Shown here in pieces: positions 46,034 to 57,901 of a DNA stretch of 64,000 bases. Where the stretch lies: the NCBI GenBank assembly GCA_019454045.1, contig SKCR01006528.1, forward strand, positions 62,001 to 126,000. The letters run 5' to 3'. The notes under the pieces were generated by a model. The model ran no database searches. It worked only from the letters and a program-made list of their open reading frames with translations, and was not told the DNA's origin. This DNA comes from Zanthoxylum bungeanum (taxonomy: Eukaryota; Streptophyta; Magnoliopsida; Sapindales; Rutaceae). Both the position numbers and the translations under genes were made by a program. Every line of letters begins with the position of its first letter. Position 1 is the first letter of the stretch.

Positions 46034-46687
46034 ATGGAGAAAACTTCAAGAAGATGAGTCACTAATATTTGTGTGTTTTGTGGAACTAGCTGTGGAACTA
46101 AATCAGAGTTTGTTGAAGCTGTAAAAGAATTGGATAGAGTTATGGTGGAAAGAAACATACATTTAGTATATGAAGGTGGCAATCTTGGATTGATGGGATG
46201 TGTTTCAAAGGCTATGCAAGAAAGTGGCAGTCAAGTTTTGGGGATCATTCCAAAACCTTTGGCAGACGAAAACCTCATTGGAAAATCAAATGGAGAAAAA
46301 TACATTGTCTCAGGTATGTCTAAAAGACTTACTGAAATGATTAATTATGTTGACGCTTTTATTGCTTTACCAGGTGGGTTGGACACGTTGGAGGAAGTAT
46401 TTACAGTTGCTTCATTGACGAACTTGAACATTCACCGATAACCCATTGGACTACTTAATGTTGATCACTTTTTTGATTTTCTTTTAATATTTCTTGAGGA
46501 TTCCAAAAGACTCAGGTTCATTTCGAAATCGGTAAAAGATATCGTCCTAATTGTAAGAAAAGCTGATGAATTAATTGATTAACTCTTAGCTTATGAACCA
46601 AAAATCGACAGGGTTCTTTCCAAGTTGAACTTGTCTGATAACGATTGTGGTAAGAAGCGTAGAGTGGACTTGAATCTTAATCTGTAA
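46034..46687 (+). pseudogene. LOG-like: LOG-type cytokinin-activating enzyme, full-length copy in A0, three stops
   Basis: The frame from ATG 46034 to TAA 46685-46687 is exactly 654 bp (217 codons), the usual LOG length. It is free of frameshifts and introns but has stops at codon 8 (TGA), at 46439-46441 and in the ID-LLAY segment. Motifs in order: NICVFCGTSCGTKSEF, VYEGGNLGLMG (first Gly of YGGGSxGLMG changed to Glu), VLGIIPKPLADENLIG, MSKRLTEM, AFIALPGGLDTLEEVF (PGGxGTxxE changed to PGGLDTLEE), PIGLLNVDHFFDFL and a tail ending DLNLNL as in the A1 copy. An Arg in the MSKR stretch and the Glu of TLEE, catalytic in LOGs, are kept. Upstream sequence, including GCT(A/T)TTATTACTCACC, is shared with A1, so both descend from one capture. 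Probably dead as protein. Confidence 0.92.
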
Positions 46688-48073
46688 CTTTTTTCTTTTA
46701 AATAGTCGTAGATATAATTATCAATTCCACATTAACCAGGTGATGTCTTCTAAACTCTACTTCTTCTTATTCAGACATTGGGGACAATATCTCAATTTGG
46801 TTGGGGGAGGGGATAGTTGACTAGATAGTTTTCATTTTTATATTTCATTGTTGTATTTTTCTTTTTAAAAAAAAAATTCCGTTTTTTATTGTTATTTTAT
46901 TAAAAAAACATTATGTTGTTTTTGCTTTGTTATTATTTTGTGTAAAATAAAATAAAAAATATTTTGTGTTTTTATTCAAAAAAATACACACAAACGAACA
47001 ACAAATTTTTGGCTAACCAATTGGAATTGTTGTTCAGAGATGGCAATATAAGAAGTTTTCGCTCCTGAGATGCATTTCAATGTTTCGTAACAAGTTAATT
47101 TTGTTTCTTTCTTTTTGAATCATTTAAATTTATAAATTCTCCATAATATTGATTAAATTTGATATTCATATACTTATTTGACAGGTATTATCAACATACA
47201 CGGTAATATATAATCATAGGTTCTAAGTGAAAATTTTATAATTTTCTGTTCTCTAGTTTATTGGAGGTAGCACCTAAAGACAGTGGAATTTATATTTTAA
47301 TCCAAAAAAAAAACTAAACATACTTTTACTTAGTAACCGGACATCTTGCCTCAGCAAGCAGTGGTTGTTCGCGTAAATCGGTAGAGCTTGAGTTAGTTAA
47401 AAAAAATAGATAATAATAATAGTGTTTTTACTTAGTAATCAGACATTTTGCCCCAGCAAGCAGTGATTATTCACGTAAAAAGGTAGAGCTTCAATTGTTA
47501 TTATTAAAAAAATGTGTTTGAATAAGTTCAATTTCATAGTCTCTCTAACTCGAGCAATTAAGTCTGTATGGGTGTTTTAACACTTATTGCCCTAAGGCCA
47601 ACTGGTCTGGGAGTCACTGGTCCAAAGCTCGTTACATGAATTAAAGATAAAATTTAAGAAAATCAAACACTTCTTCTTGTTAAGATATGAATATGTAGTG
47701 CCCTAAAGCCAAATGGTTTGGGAGTCACTGGCTTAAAGTCCGTTACAAGGATTGAAGATGTATTATTAAATTTTTTTTAAAAAAAAACTATTTTTGTAAA
47801 TAAATAAATTGTCATTGCCAAAAGGTGAACTCTAATATAATTTTAGGACAAAAATATTATTCTCTTTTCAACAAGACCTATGAATATTGTGGGCACAATG
47901 AATTGATTGATACTTTATTTTATGTGTGCATGGAAGAATGGTAAAAAGTACGGGAGAATTTACTTATTCGATTATTTAGAAAGAAATAAAATAATTATTA
48001 ACTTGGATAAAAAAATTTCTTTTTAGTTTTCTCTCAAATTACAAGGGACTAGTAATAAGCTGGTTAGGGCTGT
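46688..48073 (+). other. 3' non-coding region of A0 with duplicated modules
   Basis: Counterpart of 39802-41272. It begins with GACATTGGGGACAATATCTC and GGTTGGGGGAGGGGA-type sequence near 46775-46815, then holds paired modules with CAAGCAGTG(G/A)TT(G/A)TTC(G/A)CGT (about 47325-47395 and 47428-47490) and GGGAGTCACTGG (about 47520-47640 and 47690-47760). No ORF is supported. Confidence 0.7.
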
Positions 48074-48620
48074 GATGAATACTAAAAAGTGAACATTTAT
48101 TAAAAGAAAAATTAATTATTTTACACTTGTAGTTTCATTAATCCCCTTAATTTAGCATATTTGTAAAATAATAATTAAATTTATATTTAATATATTTTTA
48201 TTGCGATTTTTATTTATTATCTATGTGAAATAATACTTTGGATGCATAACTAGAAAAATGGACGTGACATTTGGATTTTGGAGGCCAGAAACTTAAAAGG
48301 GCGTTCAAATAGTGTACAAATTCAGAAATTCCAACCCTGCGTAATTTGCATATTTTGGCCATAACCTTTTACTCTGATATCGGATTGAGGCGGTTCTAGT
48401 TCAATATGAAAGAAAATTCAAATATCTAAAACTTTGATGTGTACAAGATGTTCTAGTTCAGAATTTTTCAAGGCATAAATTGATGAAAAATCCAAAGTGT
48501 GTTATATGTAATTATTAAAGACAAAAACAAGAAGAAATATATATATATATATGAAATGTGGGAAATGACATCCACATTTCGGTGGAATGTTGTTTCCCTC
48601 AAATCATATAATTATAAATT
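48074..48620 (+). repeat. Start of the A0 3' LTR, truncated
   Basis: Begins TGATGAATACT and aligns with the sense strand of the A1 LTR: TTTGGATTTTGGAGG, GGCGTTC, TTTTGGCCATAAC and GATATCGGATTGAGG occur in the same order. The expected end (ACCACCGATCA) is not present downstream, so the LTR is truncated somewhere after about 48620. An AT microsatellite lies at about 48538-48552. Confidence 0.6.
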
Positions 48621-49775
48621 TATAAATTGCATGATTTATGAAGAGTGAGGGTGATGAGCCCTCTATTATAAATTGAGGTGCTTAGCACCTTAGAAAATTA
48701 GCCAGGGAGTCCATAATTTTCTCTGAAAATTTGTGGAAGTCCAGCTCTTGTGTGTTTTAATTTAAAAGCTTTCTTATAATTTCTTTTTCTTTCAGTAAAA
48801 AAATTATGAGTGTTTTTATGCAAATCATGAGTATCTAATTTCATTTTTCTAGGATAAATGGTGCAGCTTTTAATATAAAAATATAGATTAATCTTATTTA
48901 TATTCTAATATATAAATTGTAATCTAATGATTAATATTTAATTTAAATCTGAGTTAATTATTGACAAACTTTATTACCGCTTATATAGGATTACCTAACC
49001 AGTACTTCTATGGCCAAGATCTTACTCAATCATGAATTTTTAAACAAATGTGATAGAAGGACAAATAATCGGAAAAAATTCTTGACGTATGAGGAATTTC
49101 GTGAGGCTTAACCAAATATTGTTCTCCATTTTATTCCTCTACTGTCATATATCATCTGAAAATCATACTTTACGTGCATAGAATAAGGAATAACTAGTGA
49201 ATTCAATTACATGTAAATTTTCTGAGAAATGAGGAAACTTATTTGGAGTTGATAGAACTCGGAGGGATGATGTTTGACATATGAGTATCCCGAACATACA
49301 TCGCATGCTAAACACATGAACCTACCACTGCAGCCATTGACCGTTAAAATTGTGCTCTGATACCAACTTTATCACATCCTAGGATTCCTAGGACATGACC
49401 GACAGGAGCCAGTAGAACTGTCTCACTGAGCCTCATGACATGGACATGCATGACGTGACTTGTACCGTGCATGATCTGTTCTTATACTATCCTTGATATG
49501 TGTTAGCATAATAGTATCCTGAACACATGCATAATTATTCTAAAATACATATTATATTGTGATGTACTGTATAGATTATGATTCATACATATAGACCATA
49601 TTTGGTCTCGCAACCTTCCATGACAACAATACCCAATATGTAGACCCATGCAAATGCACCTTAAGACTGCATCTTGTATCCATCTCCTCTGAATTAGGTA
49701 ATCTGGCTGAGTGAGCTCTCTTGCCAAAAGCGGCTACATAAGGTACCTGCATCCAACAACTGGTAGTGTTGGAGG
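48621..49775. other. Unassigned repeat-like sequence
   Basis: AT-rich, no gene. On the minus strand, TTGGTATCAGAGC (about 49351-49363) looks like an initiator-Met primer site, preceded on that strand by CCTAGGATGTGATAAAG. This could mark the end of another LTR that begins to the right and is interrupted by C3. No second LTR was found, so this stays tentative. Confidence 0.35.
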
Positions 49776-49780
49776 GTAAG

Positions 49781-51734
49781 TGTTAGACATTATGTCCCAT
49801 AGCGTCACTGTTTGTAAATGATATTGTATTATTGTACAAAATTAACTATGTGATAATGAAATTGCCTTTTGCCGTTTTGTAATATTATTTACTTTGATAT
49901 ATAAATGGCGAAAGTCCATATGATTAATACCGGATTGAGATGATATGAGACAGTATCAATCCATAAGGGTTTAATCATTAAATATCCCTAGTCGGAGTAT
50001 TATCGAGATCGGACATCGATAATGCGGAATAGACTAGTATTGCGCTTGTGCACGTTGTGAGGGCACAACGGCATAGTTCTCATATATTTAAGTATTGGAT
50101 ACTTATGCAAGTGCGATGGGAGGTTGTGTTTTACCGATGGTACGGAAAACAGCTTCGCTCTGGATAGACCCCGCGGAATCCCATTGGTAGTATGTCTGCG
50201 TGTCTATGGGAGGCCGCATCAGGGTAGGTGTATATGGTCTTAACCTGAGACTTACATCGCTAGTACTTGCGACAATCGGTAAACTTTGGTTTTGGTGGTT
50301 GGGGACCTTAACCGGTTCTGTGTACACCTCTTCTGGGTTATCGAGAATCGTAGTGTACTGGATGTGATGTCGAGATGGAAGTATCACTTCAGACATATGG
50401 AGGTGATGATCACGCAGGACACAGAACTAGTACTCTATAAAAGGTTGCAACCATCGGGACAATATGACCAGGTCAGGATTGTCCGATTTAAAGAGACTAG
50501 TTGCTTGATGTTCGATATATGTTTCGTACGGGGCAGACACATTTCCAGCCCCAGGCCTAACATGTGATCATCCGATACTGGTTTGATATACGCAATACTA
50601 CGGTATACTACGCTTGATATAGATCTTATATTCCTATAAGAATATTTCTGGAGAATTGGGTAGGCATGGCGCTTTGCTAGAAGCCAACCTTGTCTTGTGA
50701 ATCGGTAAAAACGTAGTACGAGGTACGTACGTGTTCGGATAATCCGACGACCGTATTTACTGCCAACATATCCGGAGATCTCTTGGGTCGCTTCCCGAAG
50801 ATTCACCAATGACGTATGATTCAAACTCGATTAATCTTGGATTAATTACGGAGAGACTTTATCTTGGATAAAGTACTATACATAGAGAGAGAACGATTAA
50901 TTTGGAATTAATCGTAAAATTATTATATTCGATATAATAATCGAAATTCGATTTCGACGCAAAATTAAAATTAGATTTTAATTCGGGCAAACGAGTTAAT
51001 TTAGAATTAATTCGTTAGCGACGTAAATAATAATTTCGCTAGGCGCAATTATTTATTTAAATTCGATTTAATTAACGTCGGGACGTAAGTTCGGTATTTC
51101 GGAAATATCGAACCCGAACGCGTGAGTGCACGTGGGCCCACTTTCATTTGGAAACGTGTGGGGCCCACATGACACATGTCATATTATGCATTATTTAACT
51201 CTAATGCATTGCATGGAGATAGTGTACAATGCACTCAATGGTTTTGCATGGAAATTGAGTGTTTGACACTCTAAGCCATTGCATGATTTGTGTCATAAGT
51301 TTATTATTAATTTAATAAATATTATGGCATAAATATAAATTGATTTTTTTTTGTAACAAAAATCATAGAACTCTCCTCTCTCTCACATTGCCGAAACTGC
51401 ATGCAGTTTTGGGCTCTCCATTTCTTCATTTTTGTGGCAAGATTTGAAGAAGTTGTGCATTCAAAATCACAACAAAGGCTAGCACCTTCAAGGGATCATA
51501 CATAGGTGATATGGGAAACTAATCCTTGAGCTTGGGAGGGTCAAACAAAGCTTGGAGCTGCACTTTCCACTTGGCCGAATTCATCACTGCACAAAGGAGA
51601 AGTTTTCATTTCATCAACGCATCCGCATTCCGATTTTTGTGAGTATGATTCCGCCATACTTCAATATTGTTCATTCATTTATATATATTTTGTTTGCTCT
51701 TGTTGATCTTGGGGCTTGGTAATAGAAACCAACA
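49781..51734 (+). repeat. 5' LTR of C3
   Basis: 1954 bp, the same length as the 3' copy. Contains the hairpin array at about 50822-51112 on the sense strand. Ends TAATAGAAACCAACA. Confidence 0.95.
50822..51112. other. Hairpin array in the C3 LTR
   Basis: Sense-strand version of the array: ATTAATC around TTG, ACTTTATC around TTG, GATTAATT around TGG, ATTATTATAT around TCG, GAAAT around TCG, AATTAAAAT around TAG, a TTAATT arm around TAG, TTAAAT around TCG, and GTTCGGTATTT around CGG (one mismatch). Eight of the nine three-base centres have the form TNG on the sense strand. It lies about 1.04-1.33 kb from the LTR start. Second copy at about 58943-59233. Confidence 0.8.
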
Positions 51735-51735
51735 A

Positions 51736-51749
51736 TGGTATCATTGAGC
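51736..51749 (+). other. Primer-binding site of C3, altered
   Basis: Reads TGGTATCATTGAGC where C1 and C2 have TGGTATCAGAGC. The first eight bases still match initiator Met tRNA; a two-base insertion and change follow. Confidence 0.75.
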
Positions 51750-53939
51750 TTAAAGAGCATGCAAATATATTAGGATGTTATTTGGGGAAAATTGTATGAA
51801 GCATGATTTGATGAGTTTGCTTGATTAAATATGCTTAGATGTATGTTATTTAGATTATACATCATCATTTCATGGAAATAAATTGGATTAATTTTTCCAA
51901 CCCAAATGAGGCTTGGCCGAATACATGCAAGCATATGGACTAGATGATTTTTTATTTTAAGACATTAGATGACTTGAAACAATATGGAATGATGATTTGT
52001 AACTCGATTGGATTGAAAACGAAATCGGAACCATTTTAATCACCTTGGCCGAATGCTTGATGGAGGATTAGGGACTTGATTTTTTGATTAAATAATGTTG
52101 GACATATATGTAAGATAAAAATATGATTAATGGATTAATTTGATATTTTGGGAATATTGATTTAAAGAATTAATCATGATAATACACTTTAATTAATTAA
52201 GTTATAAAATTTGGAATTTTAAAATTTGGTTAGTTGGGCTTAATTTTGAATTGGGCCTAAAACTATTATATTGGACAAAATGGGCTTGGTTGGGCCAAGT
52301 AGATTTGGACCATTTGGATTGGATCCAAAATGGGCCTAAATCACACCATTTAAGCCCAAATATAATAAATGGGCTTTTATGTTTAATTGGGCCTTATGGG
52401 CTTGATATTGATTTTATGGCATATGAGGGTGATTCCTTATTGGGCTTGGTAATTGGGTTTGACCCATACATTGACCAAAACCCAAGCCTAAAGAAATCAA
52501 TTGAAAGCCCATCGGACTTTAATTAAACAGACATTAGATGTTAGTTGGGCTTTGAGACCCGATTGTATTAGATTTGGAATCTAAGTTATAAAAGCACAAT
52601 AAAAGTGTAAATATTTAATTTAGAATTAAATAATAGGATTAGTATTGAATACGACTTAAATTGGATTTAACGAGTAGTTCGATATAATTCGTGAATTCAT
52701 ACTATAAGTATTATTCTCAAATTGAGTTGGACTCGCGCAAATGCAAACAATTGTTTGAACATTGTATTGTCACCTAATTAAAGACTAATTAATTGGATTT
52801 GATTGGTTGTATAACATGCCTTGAATGAATGAATGTGGATGTGATGTATGAATAGTGTATATCGGATGGATATTAGAAGGGAAGGGTAATTTTAGAAATT
52901 ATTGTAAATTTAGAATTTATAAATTGGACCTGCGTGTCCAGCCTTTCTCTTATTGTCTCTTTGTATTCTCTTCTCACCTAATTCCCCTCAATGTAAATGA
53001 GGTTTCTCTTATTGTATTATGTAATGGGTAAGAGTAGAATAGTGCTAGCGGGGAGAGGAAGGGAGTGATTTGTTCTAGGAACAAGTTGTTGTTCATATCC
53101 ATCCGTATATCGCTATTACTTTACTTTACGCGCTTTATGATGTTTTAGAAGCATGCTTAAGGGTGTATGATGATGAGACCTAACAAAGATAAATTAATTG
53201 GTTGCCAATTACGCGAAAAATCCCTCAAACAATATTAAGCGATTTTCCTTCCATTGAATGATTCTTGTTCAAGATCCGAAGTTGGCATTGGTTTGTTTGG
53301 CCAAAGTCAAGACCTTTGTCAATCAAGGATGTACTTGAATCATGAGAGTTTTGTTGCATATCGGTGTCTTGTCCAAATCGTGATTTTTATTGGCCAAAGT
53401 CAAGATCACTTTTTGTCCAATGACATTGATTACGAAACTTTCCTCGTCAATGGGTCCAGCTTAACTGGAATCATTAGGTTTGTTTTTGGCCAAAGCCAAG
53501 GCCTAGATGATTCGGAGGATAGGGTTAGGAAAATGTAATGGATACATTGACATTATACATATGTTTGGGACTTGGATGTCCACCTAACCGGATCTAGGAA
53601 TTGGATGAGATCCAATTGATCATAGAGATCTACCTAAGTTAAATAGCATACAGCTTTTATTGGCCAAAGTCAAGGTTGTGTGTTATTTAACGGGATCCTA
53701 GCCCACTAGGAAATGCGATTTCCCGAGTTCTCCACAAGAGGGTTAGAGACTTGAAGAAAATAGTGGGAGGCTATTATTGAATTTGCAATTTCGTTCAGAT
53801 ACTTAGCCTTACGCGTCTTTCAAAATTATTTCGTCAATATTTTAATAATTAGTTGGACTAATATATTGTTATTTTGCTTGTAACAGTTTGACTGTACCCA
53901 TAACATCGTTGACTTTATAGTTGGACTATAGTTGTCAAG
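51750..53939 (+). other. Leader (5' UTR) of C3
   Basis: 2.2 kb, non-coding, near-identical to the C1 leader. It contains repeats of TTGGCCAAAGTCAAG (near 53295, 53390 and 53660) and many GGGCTT/TTGGGCC pieces (52220-52560). A short frame at 53254-53538 runs through the repeats and is not considered a gene. Confidence 0.8.
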
Positions 53940-56900
53940 ATGACTGGCAAGGGTAATGTCCGCGACATAATCATGGGCGATAATGTCTTCAAAGGGACAA
54001 ACTTTTCCGACTGGGAAATGAACCTCAAGATAGTGCTTGGGGCTGAGAGGGTGCTGTATACTATTCAGAGACCTCTCCCGCCTAAACCCACTGAGCCACT
54101 GGAGCTAGAGTTATGGAAGACTCATAGTGACGATTGTGACCAAGCTCAGTCAGTTATGCTAGCTGCAATGACCCAGCATTTCAGACGCCAGAACAGGGAC
54201 TTGGATCCCTATAACATGATGGCAAGATTGCGTGATCTCCACCGCACCAACAAGCGGATGGAGAGGTACGAGCTAGTAAGGAAACTCTTCCGCTCCCGGA
54301 TGACAGACGGCGCATCAGTTGAGGCCCACGGGACTCAAATGATCGCTGACATAGATGAGTTAGCCAAGATGGGCATTGTCTTGGAGGCAGAGTTGACGAT
54401 TGATATGCTATTACAATCGCTACCCGATACTTGGAAACAAATCATCATCAACTATAAGTTGATGGACACTGACGACACTCTTGGAGAGTTGTTGTCCGTG
54501 CTGAAGGAGTCCGAAAAGGAACTCCTAAAGGGGAGCAAGCGCGAGGCGCATTATGCATCGACCTCTCATGCGCCAAGGGCTGGGCCCAAGGCAATTGGAG
54601 GTGCGAGGAAGAAGAAGTTCAAGAACAAGGGCAATGGCAAGTTGACAGTGGCTTCTAGGAAGCCAAAGGACAAATCTCGCGACATCTGCCTCAACTGCGA
54701 CAAGAGGGGTCACTGGAAACGTGACTGCCGAATGGGCAAAGGGCAGAGGGAGGATATCAAGGCTGGCAAGGCTATCGCCTCTGGTATGTTTGTTATTGAG
54801 ATAAATATGAATACTTCTAGTTTTAAAAATTGGATTTTTGATTCTGGTTGTGGTGCTCATATTTGTACTGATGTGCAGGATCTGCAGGATAGCAGGGTGC
54901 TGGCATCGGGGGAGATGGATCTACGGGTCGGAAACGGAACACCAGTTGCTGTTTTGGCCGTAGGGACTTTTGTTTTAGAACTGCCCTCAGGGCATGTACT
55001 TAAACTTTTGAACTGTTATTTTGTACCTAGTTTAACTAGGAATATTATATCTGTATCCTTGTTAACCCAGCAGGGTTACACTTTTGTATTTAGAAACACT
55101 GGGTGTTATTTATATAAAAATGATGCAGAAATTTGCACAGCTGTTGCAAATAACGGTCTTTATATTTTGAATATAAATGAATCTCCTAAAATGACAAACA
55201 AAAGGCTCAAAAGGAGTAATCTAAAAGATGAAGCTTATATGTGGCATTTTCATCTAGGACACATCAACAAGACTCGCATATCCACACTTTCGAAGAGTGG
55301 GTACTTGGACGAATTTGATCCCAATTCATATGACGTCTGCGAATCTTGTCTTTTAGGCAAAATGCCTAAATCACCTTTTAGCGGTAAAGGTGAACGTGCC
55401 ACAGAACTGTTGGCTCTCGTTCATACTGACGTATGCAGGCCCATGTCTAGCCAGGCTAGAGGTGGATTTCACTACTTCGTAACCTTCACAGATGATGCAT
55501 CTCGTTACGGTTATGTGTATCTTATGAGACACAAGTCGGAAACTTTTGAGAAATTCAAAGAGTTTCGACACGAAGTGAGAGAAACAAACAGGGAAGAGTA
55601 TTAAGACATTACGGTCAGACCGGGTGGCGAATACTTAAGTTATGAGTTTCAAGATTACTTGAAAGAATATGGTATTCTTTCACAGTGGACTCCTCCTGGA
55701 ACACCACAATTAAACGGTGTGTCCGAACGGAGAAACCGCACCTTGTTGGACATGGTAAGGTCAATGATGAGTCGCACTGAGCTACCAATATCCTTCTGGG
55801 GATACGCATTAAACAGTGCTATACTTATTTTGAATAAGGTACCGTCGAAGTCTGTTGAACAGACTCCATATGAGATATGGACAGGAAGGAAACCAGGTTT
55901 CTCTTTCCTGAAGATTTGAGGATGCTGGGCATATGTTAAACGTTTGGAAGGTACCAAACTTGAACCCAAATCTGATAAATGCCTTTTCGTAGGATATCCT
56001 AGGGAAACCAAAGGATATTACTTCTATCACCCACAAGAGAACAAAGTATTTGTTGCTCTACAAGCATTTTTCCTTGAGAAGGATTTTATAAATGCAGTGG
56101 TAAGTGGGAGGAAAGTAGAACTCGATGAAGATCGTAGTGATACTGTTCCTGGCAATGAATCAACGACGGAACAAGAACAGACCGTCCGGGATGAGTCTGT
56201 ACCACAAACTTCACATACACAAGGACCGCGTAGGTCGGAGAGAGTCAGAACAGTACCTGAGAGGTATGGGTTCCTGATCTCACCTCATGTACATATTAAT
56301 CTTATTGAGGATAATGAGCCGGCTACGTATGAGGAAGCGATACAAAATATCGATTCCGCTTTATGGCAAGAAGCCATGAAGTCCGAGATGGATTCCATGT
56401 ACGCCAACCAAGTTTGGACACTGGTTGATGCACCAGAAGGCGTAAAGCCTATTGGATGCAGATGGATCTTCAAGAAGAAGACCGACATGGATGGCAACGT
56501 ACAAACGTACAAAGCTAGGCTTGTAGCGAAGGGGTATCGTCAACAATATGGTATTGATTATGACGAAACCTTCTCACCCGTTGCCATGATTAAATCCATT
56601 CGGATAATGCTTGCAATAGCTGCATATTTCGATTACGAGATATGGCATATGGACGTTAAAACCGCTTTCCTTAATGGAAACCTTTTGGAGGATGTTTATA
56701 TGCAACAGCCTGACGGTTTTATCGTACCTAGACTTGCAAACAAGGTTTGTAAGTTAAATCGATCCATTTATGGATTGAAGCAAGCATAACGGTCATGGAA
56801 TCAGCGTTTTGATGAGATCATAAAAGAATATGATTTCGTGCAAAACGCAGATGACCCTTGTGTATACAAGAAGGTTAGTGGGAGAGCACTTACTTTTATT

Positions 56901-57873
56901 GTCCTTATGTCGACGACGTATTGCTTATAGGCAATGACATTCCCATGCTAACGTCGGTGAAAGCTTGGCTTTCATTAAAATTCTCCATGAAAGATCTGGG
57001 AGAAGCAGCCTTTATTCTTGGAATAAAGATCTACCCGGATAGATCTAGAAAGCTGCTTGGACTCTCCCAGAGTACATACATTGATAAAGTGTTGAAACGA
57101 TTCAACATGAACAATCCAAGAGGGGATTGGTTCCAATGGTACGTGGTACCTCTCTGTCTAAGGACATGTGTCCTAAGACTCAGGAAGAGAGAGACAACAT
57201 GAGTCGGATACCATTCGCCTCGGCAGTTGGATCGATCATATATGCCATGATATGTACACGACCTGATGTCTCATATGCTTTGAGCATGTGCAGTCGCTAT
57301 CAGGCCGATCCAGGTGAAGGTCACTGGATAGCAGTTAAGAATATCCTTAAGTATCTTAAACGAACTAAGGATGCTTCTTAATTTATGGAGGTGGAGAACT
57401 TGCGGTATCTGGGTATACCGATGCAAGTTTCCAAACCGACAAGGATGACTACAAGTCGCAATCCGGGTACATTTTTTGTTTGAATAGGAGCAGTGAGCTG
57501 GAAATCTTCCAAGCAAGATACTGTTGCCGATTCAACAACAGAAGCGGAGTACATCGCTGCATCTGAAGCAGCAAAGGAGGCAGTTTGGATCCGAAAGTTC
57601 CTAATCGGATTAGGAGTAGTTCCGTTAGCAGCTGAGCCCGTTCCATTGTATTGTGACAATAACGGGGCTATAGCACAGGCTAAGGAACCAAGGTCTCATC
57701 AACGGTCCAAGCATGTTCTTCGACGTTACCATCTGATTCGGGAGATTATACATCGTGGCGATGTAAAGGTCGAGAAGGTCACATCAGATGACAACATTGC
57801 AGATCCGCTGACGAGGCTGTTCTTCAGCAAGTTTTTGAACGACACATACATAGTTCGGGTATTAGATGTTTGA
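53940..57873 (+). pseudogene. Copia gag-pol of C3, all domains present, several frame breaks
   Basis: Starts at ATG 53940. Residues 1-230 are Gag (FSDWEMNLKIVLGAER, MARLRDLHRTNKRMERY). The CCHC zinc knuckle CLNCDKRGHWKRDC starts at residue 250, protease DSGCGAH at 301, and the integrase HHCC motif (HLGHINKTR...CESC) at about 438. The integrase core has Asp in HTDVC (497) and TFTDDASRYG (about 518). A frameshift near 55575 ends this frame at 55604. The core resumes with GVSERRNRTLLDM; a TGA at about 55917-55919 replaces Trp. The next frame (to 56789) covers the linker and RT (CRWIFKKKTDMDG, MDVKTAFLNG) and stops with TAA in LKQA-RSW. A lost base at about 56906 breaks the frame in the YVDD region, another break near 57115 follows, and the RNase H start (GYTDASF equivalent, about 57415-57435) and end (SWKSSKQDTVADSTTEAEYI, YCDNNGAIAQ) lie in different frames. 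Not functional. Confidence 0.94.
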
Positions 57874-57890
57874 GTGACTGGCTATAGGCC

Positions 57891-57901
57891 AAGTGGGAGA
57901 T
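57891..57901 (+). other. Polypurine tract of C3
   Basis: AAGTGGGAGAT directly before the 3' LTR. Confidence 0.87.

Noticed and set aside
46034..46687. Functional host LOG gene
   Set aside because: No introns, three in-frame stops, an altered PGGxGTxxE motif, and flanks belonging to a retroelement.
49340..49366. End of a chromovirus-type LTR with initiator-Met primer site
   Set aside because: The primer-like sequence is present, but no partner LTR or polypurine tract was found, so it is noted only as tentative within the surrounding stretch.
50103..50824. Frames of 93-147 codons inside Copia LTRs (also 58121-58945)
   Set aside because: Present in both LTR copies on both strands, with no homology and no start context; they result from low stop density in this LTR block.
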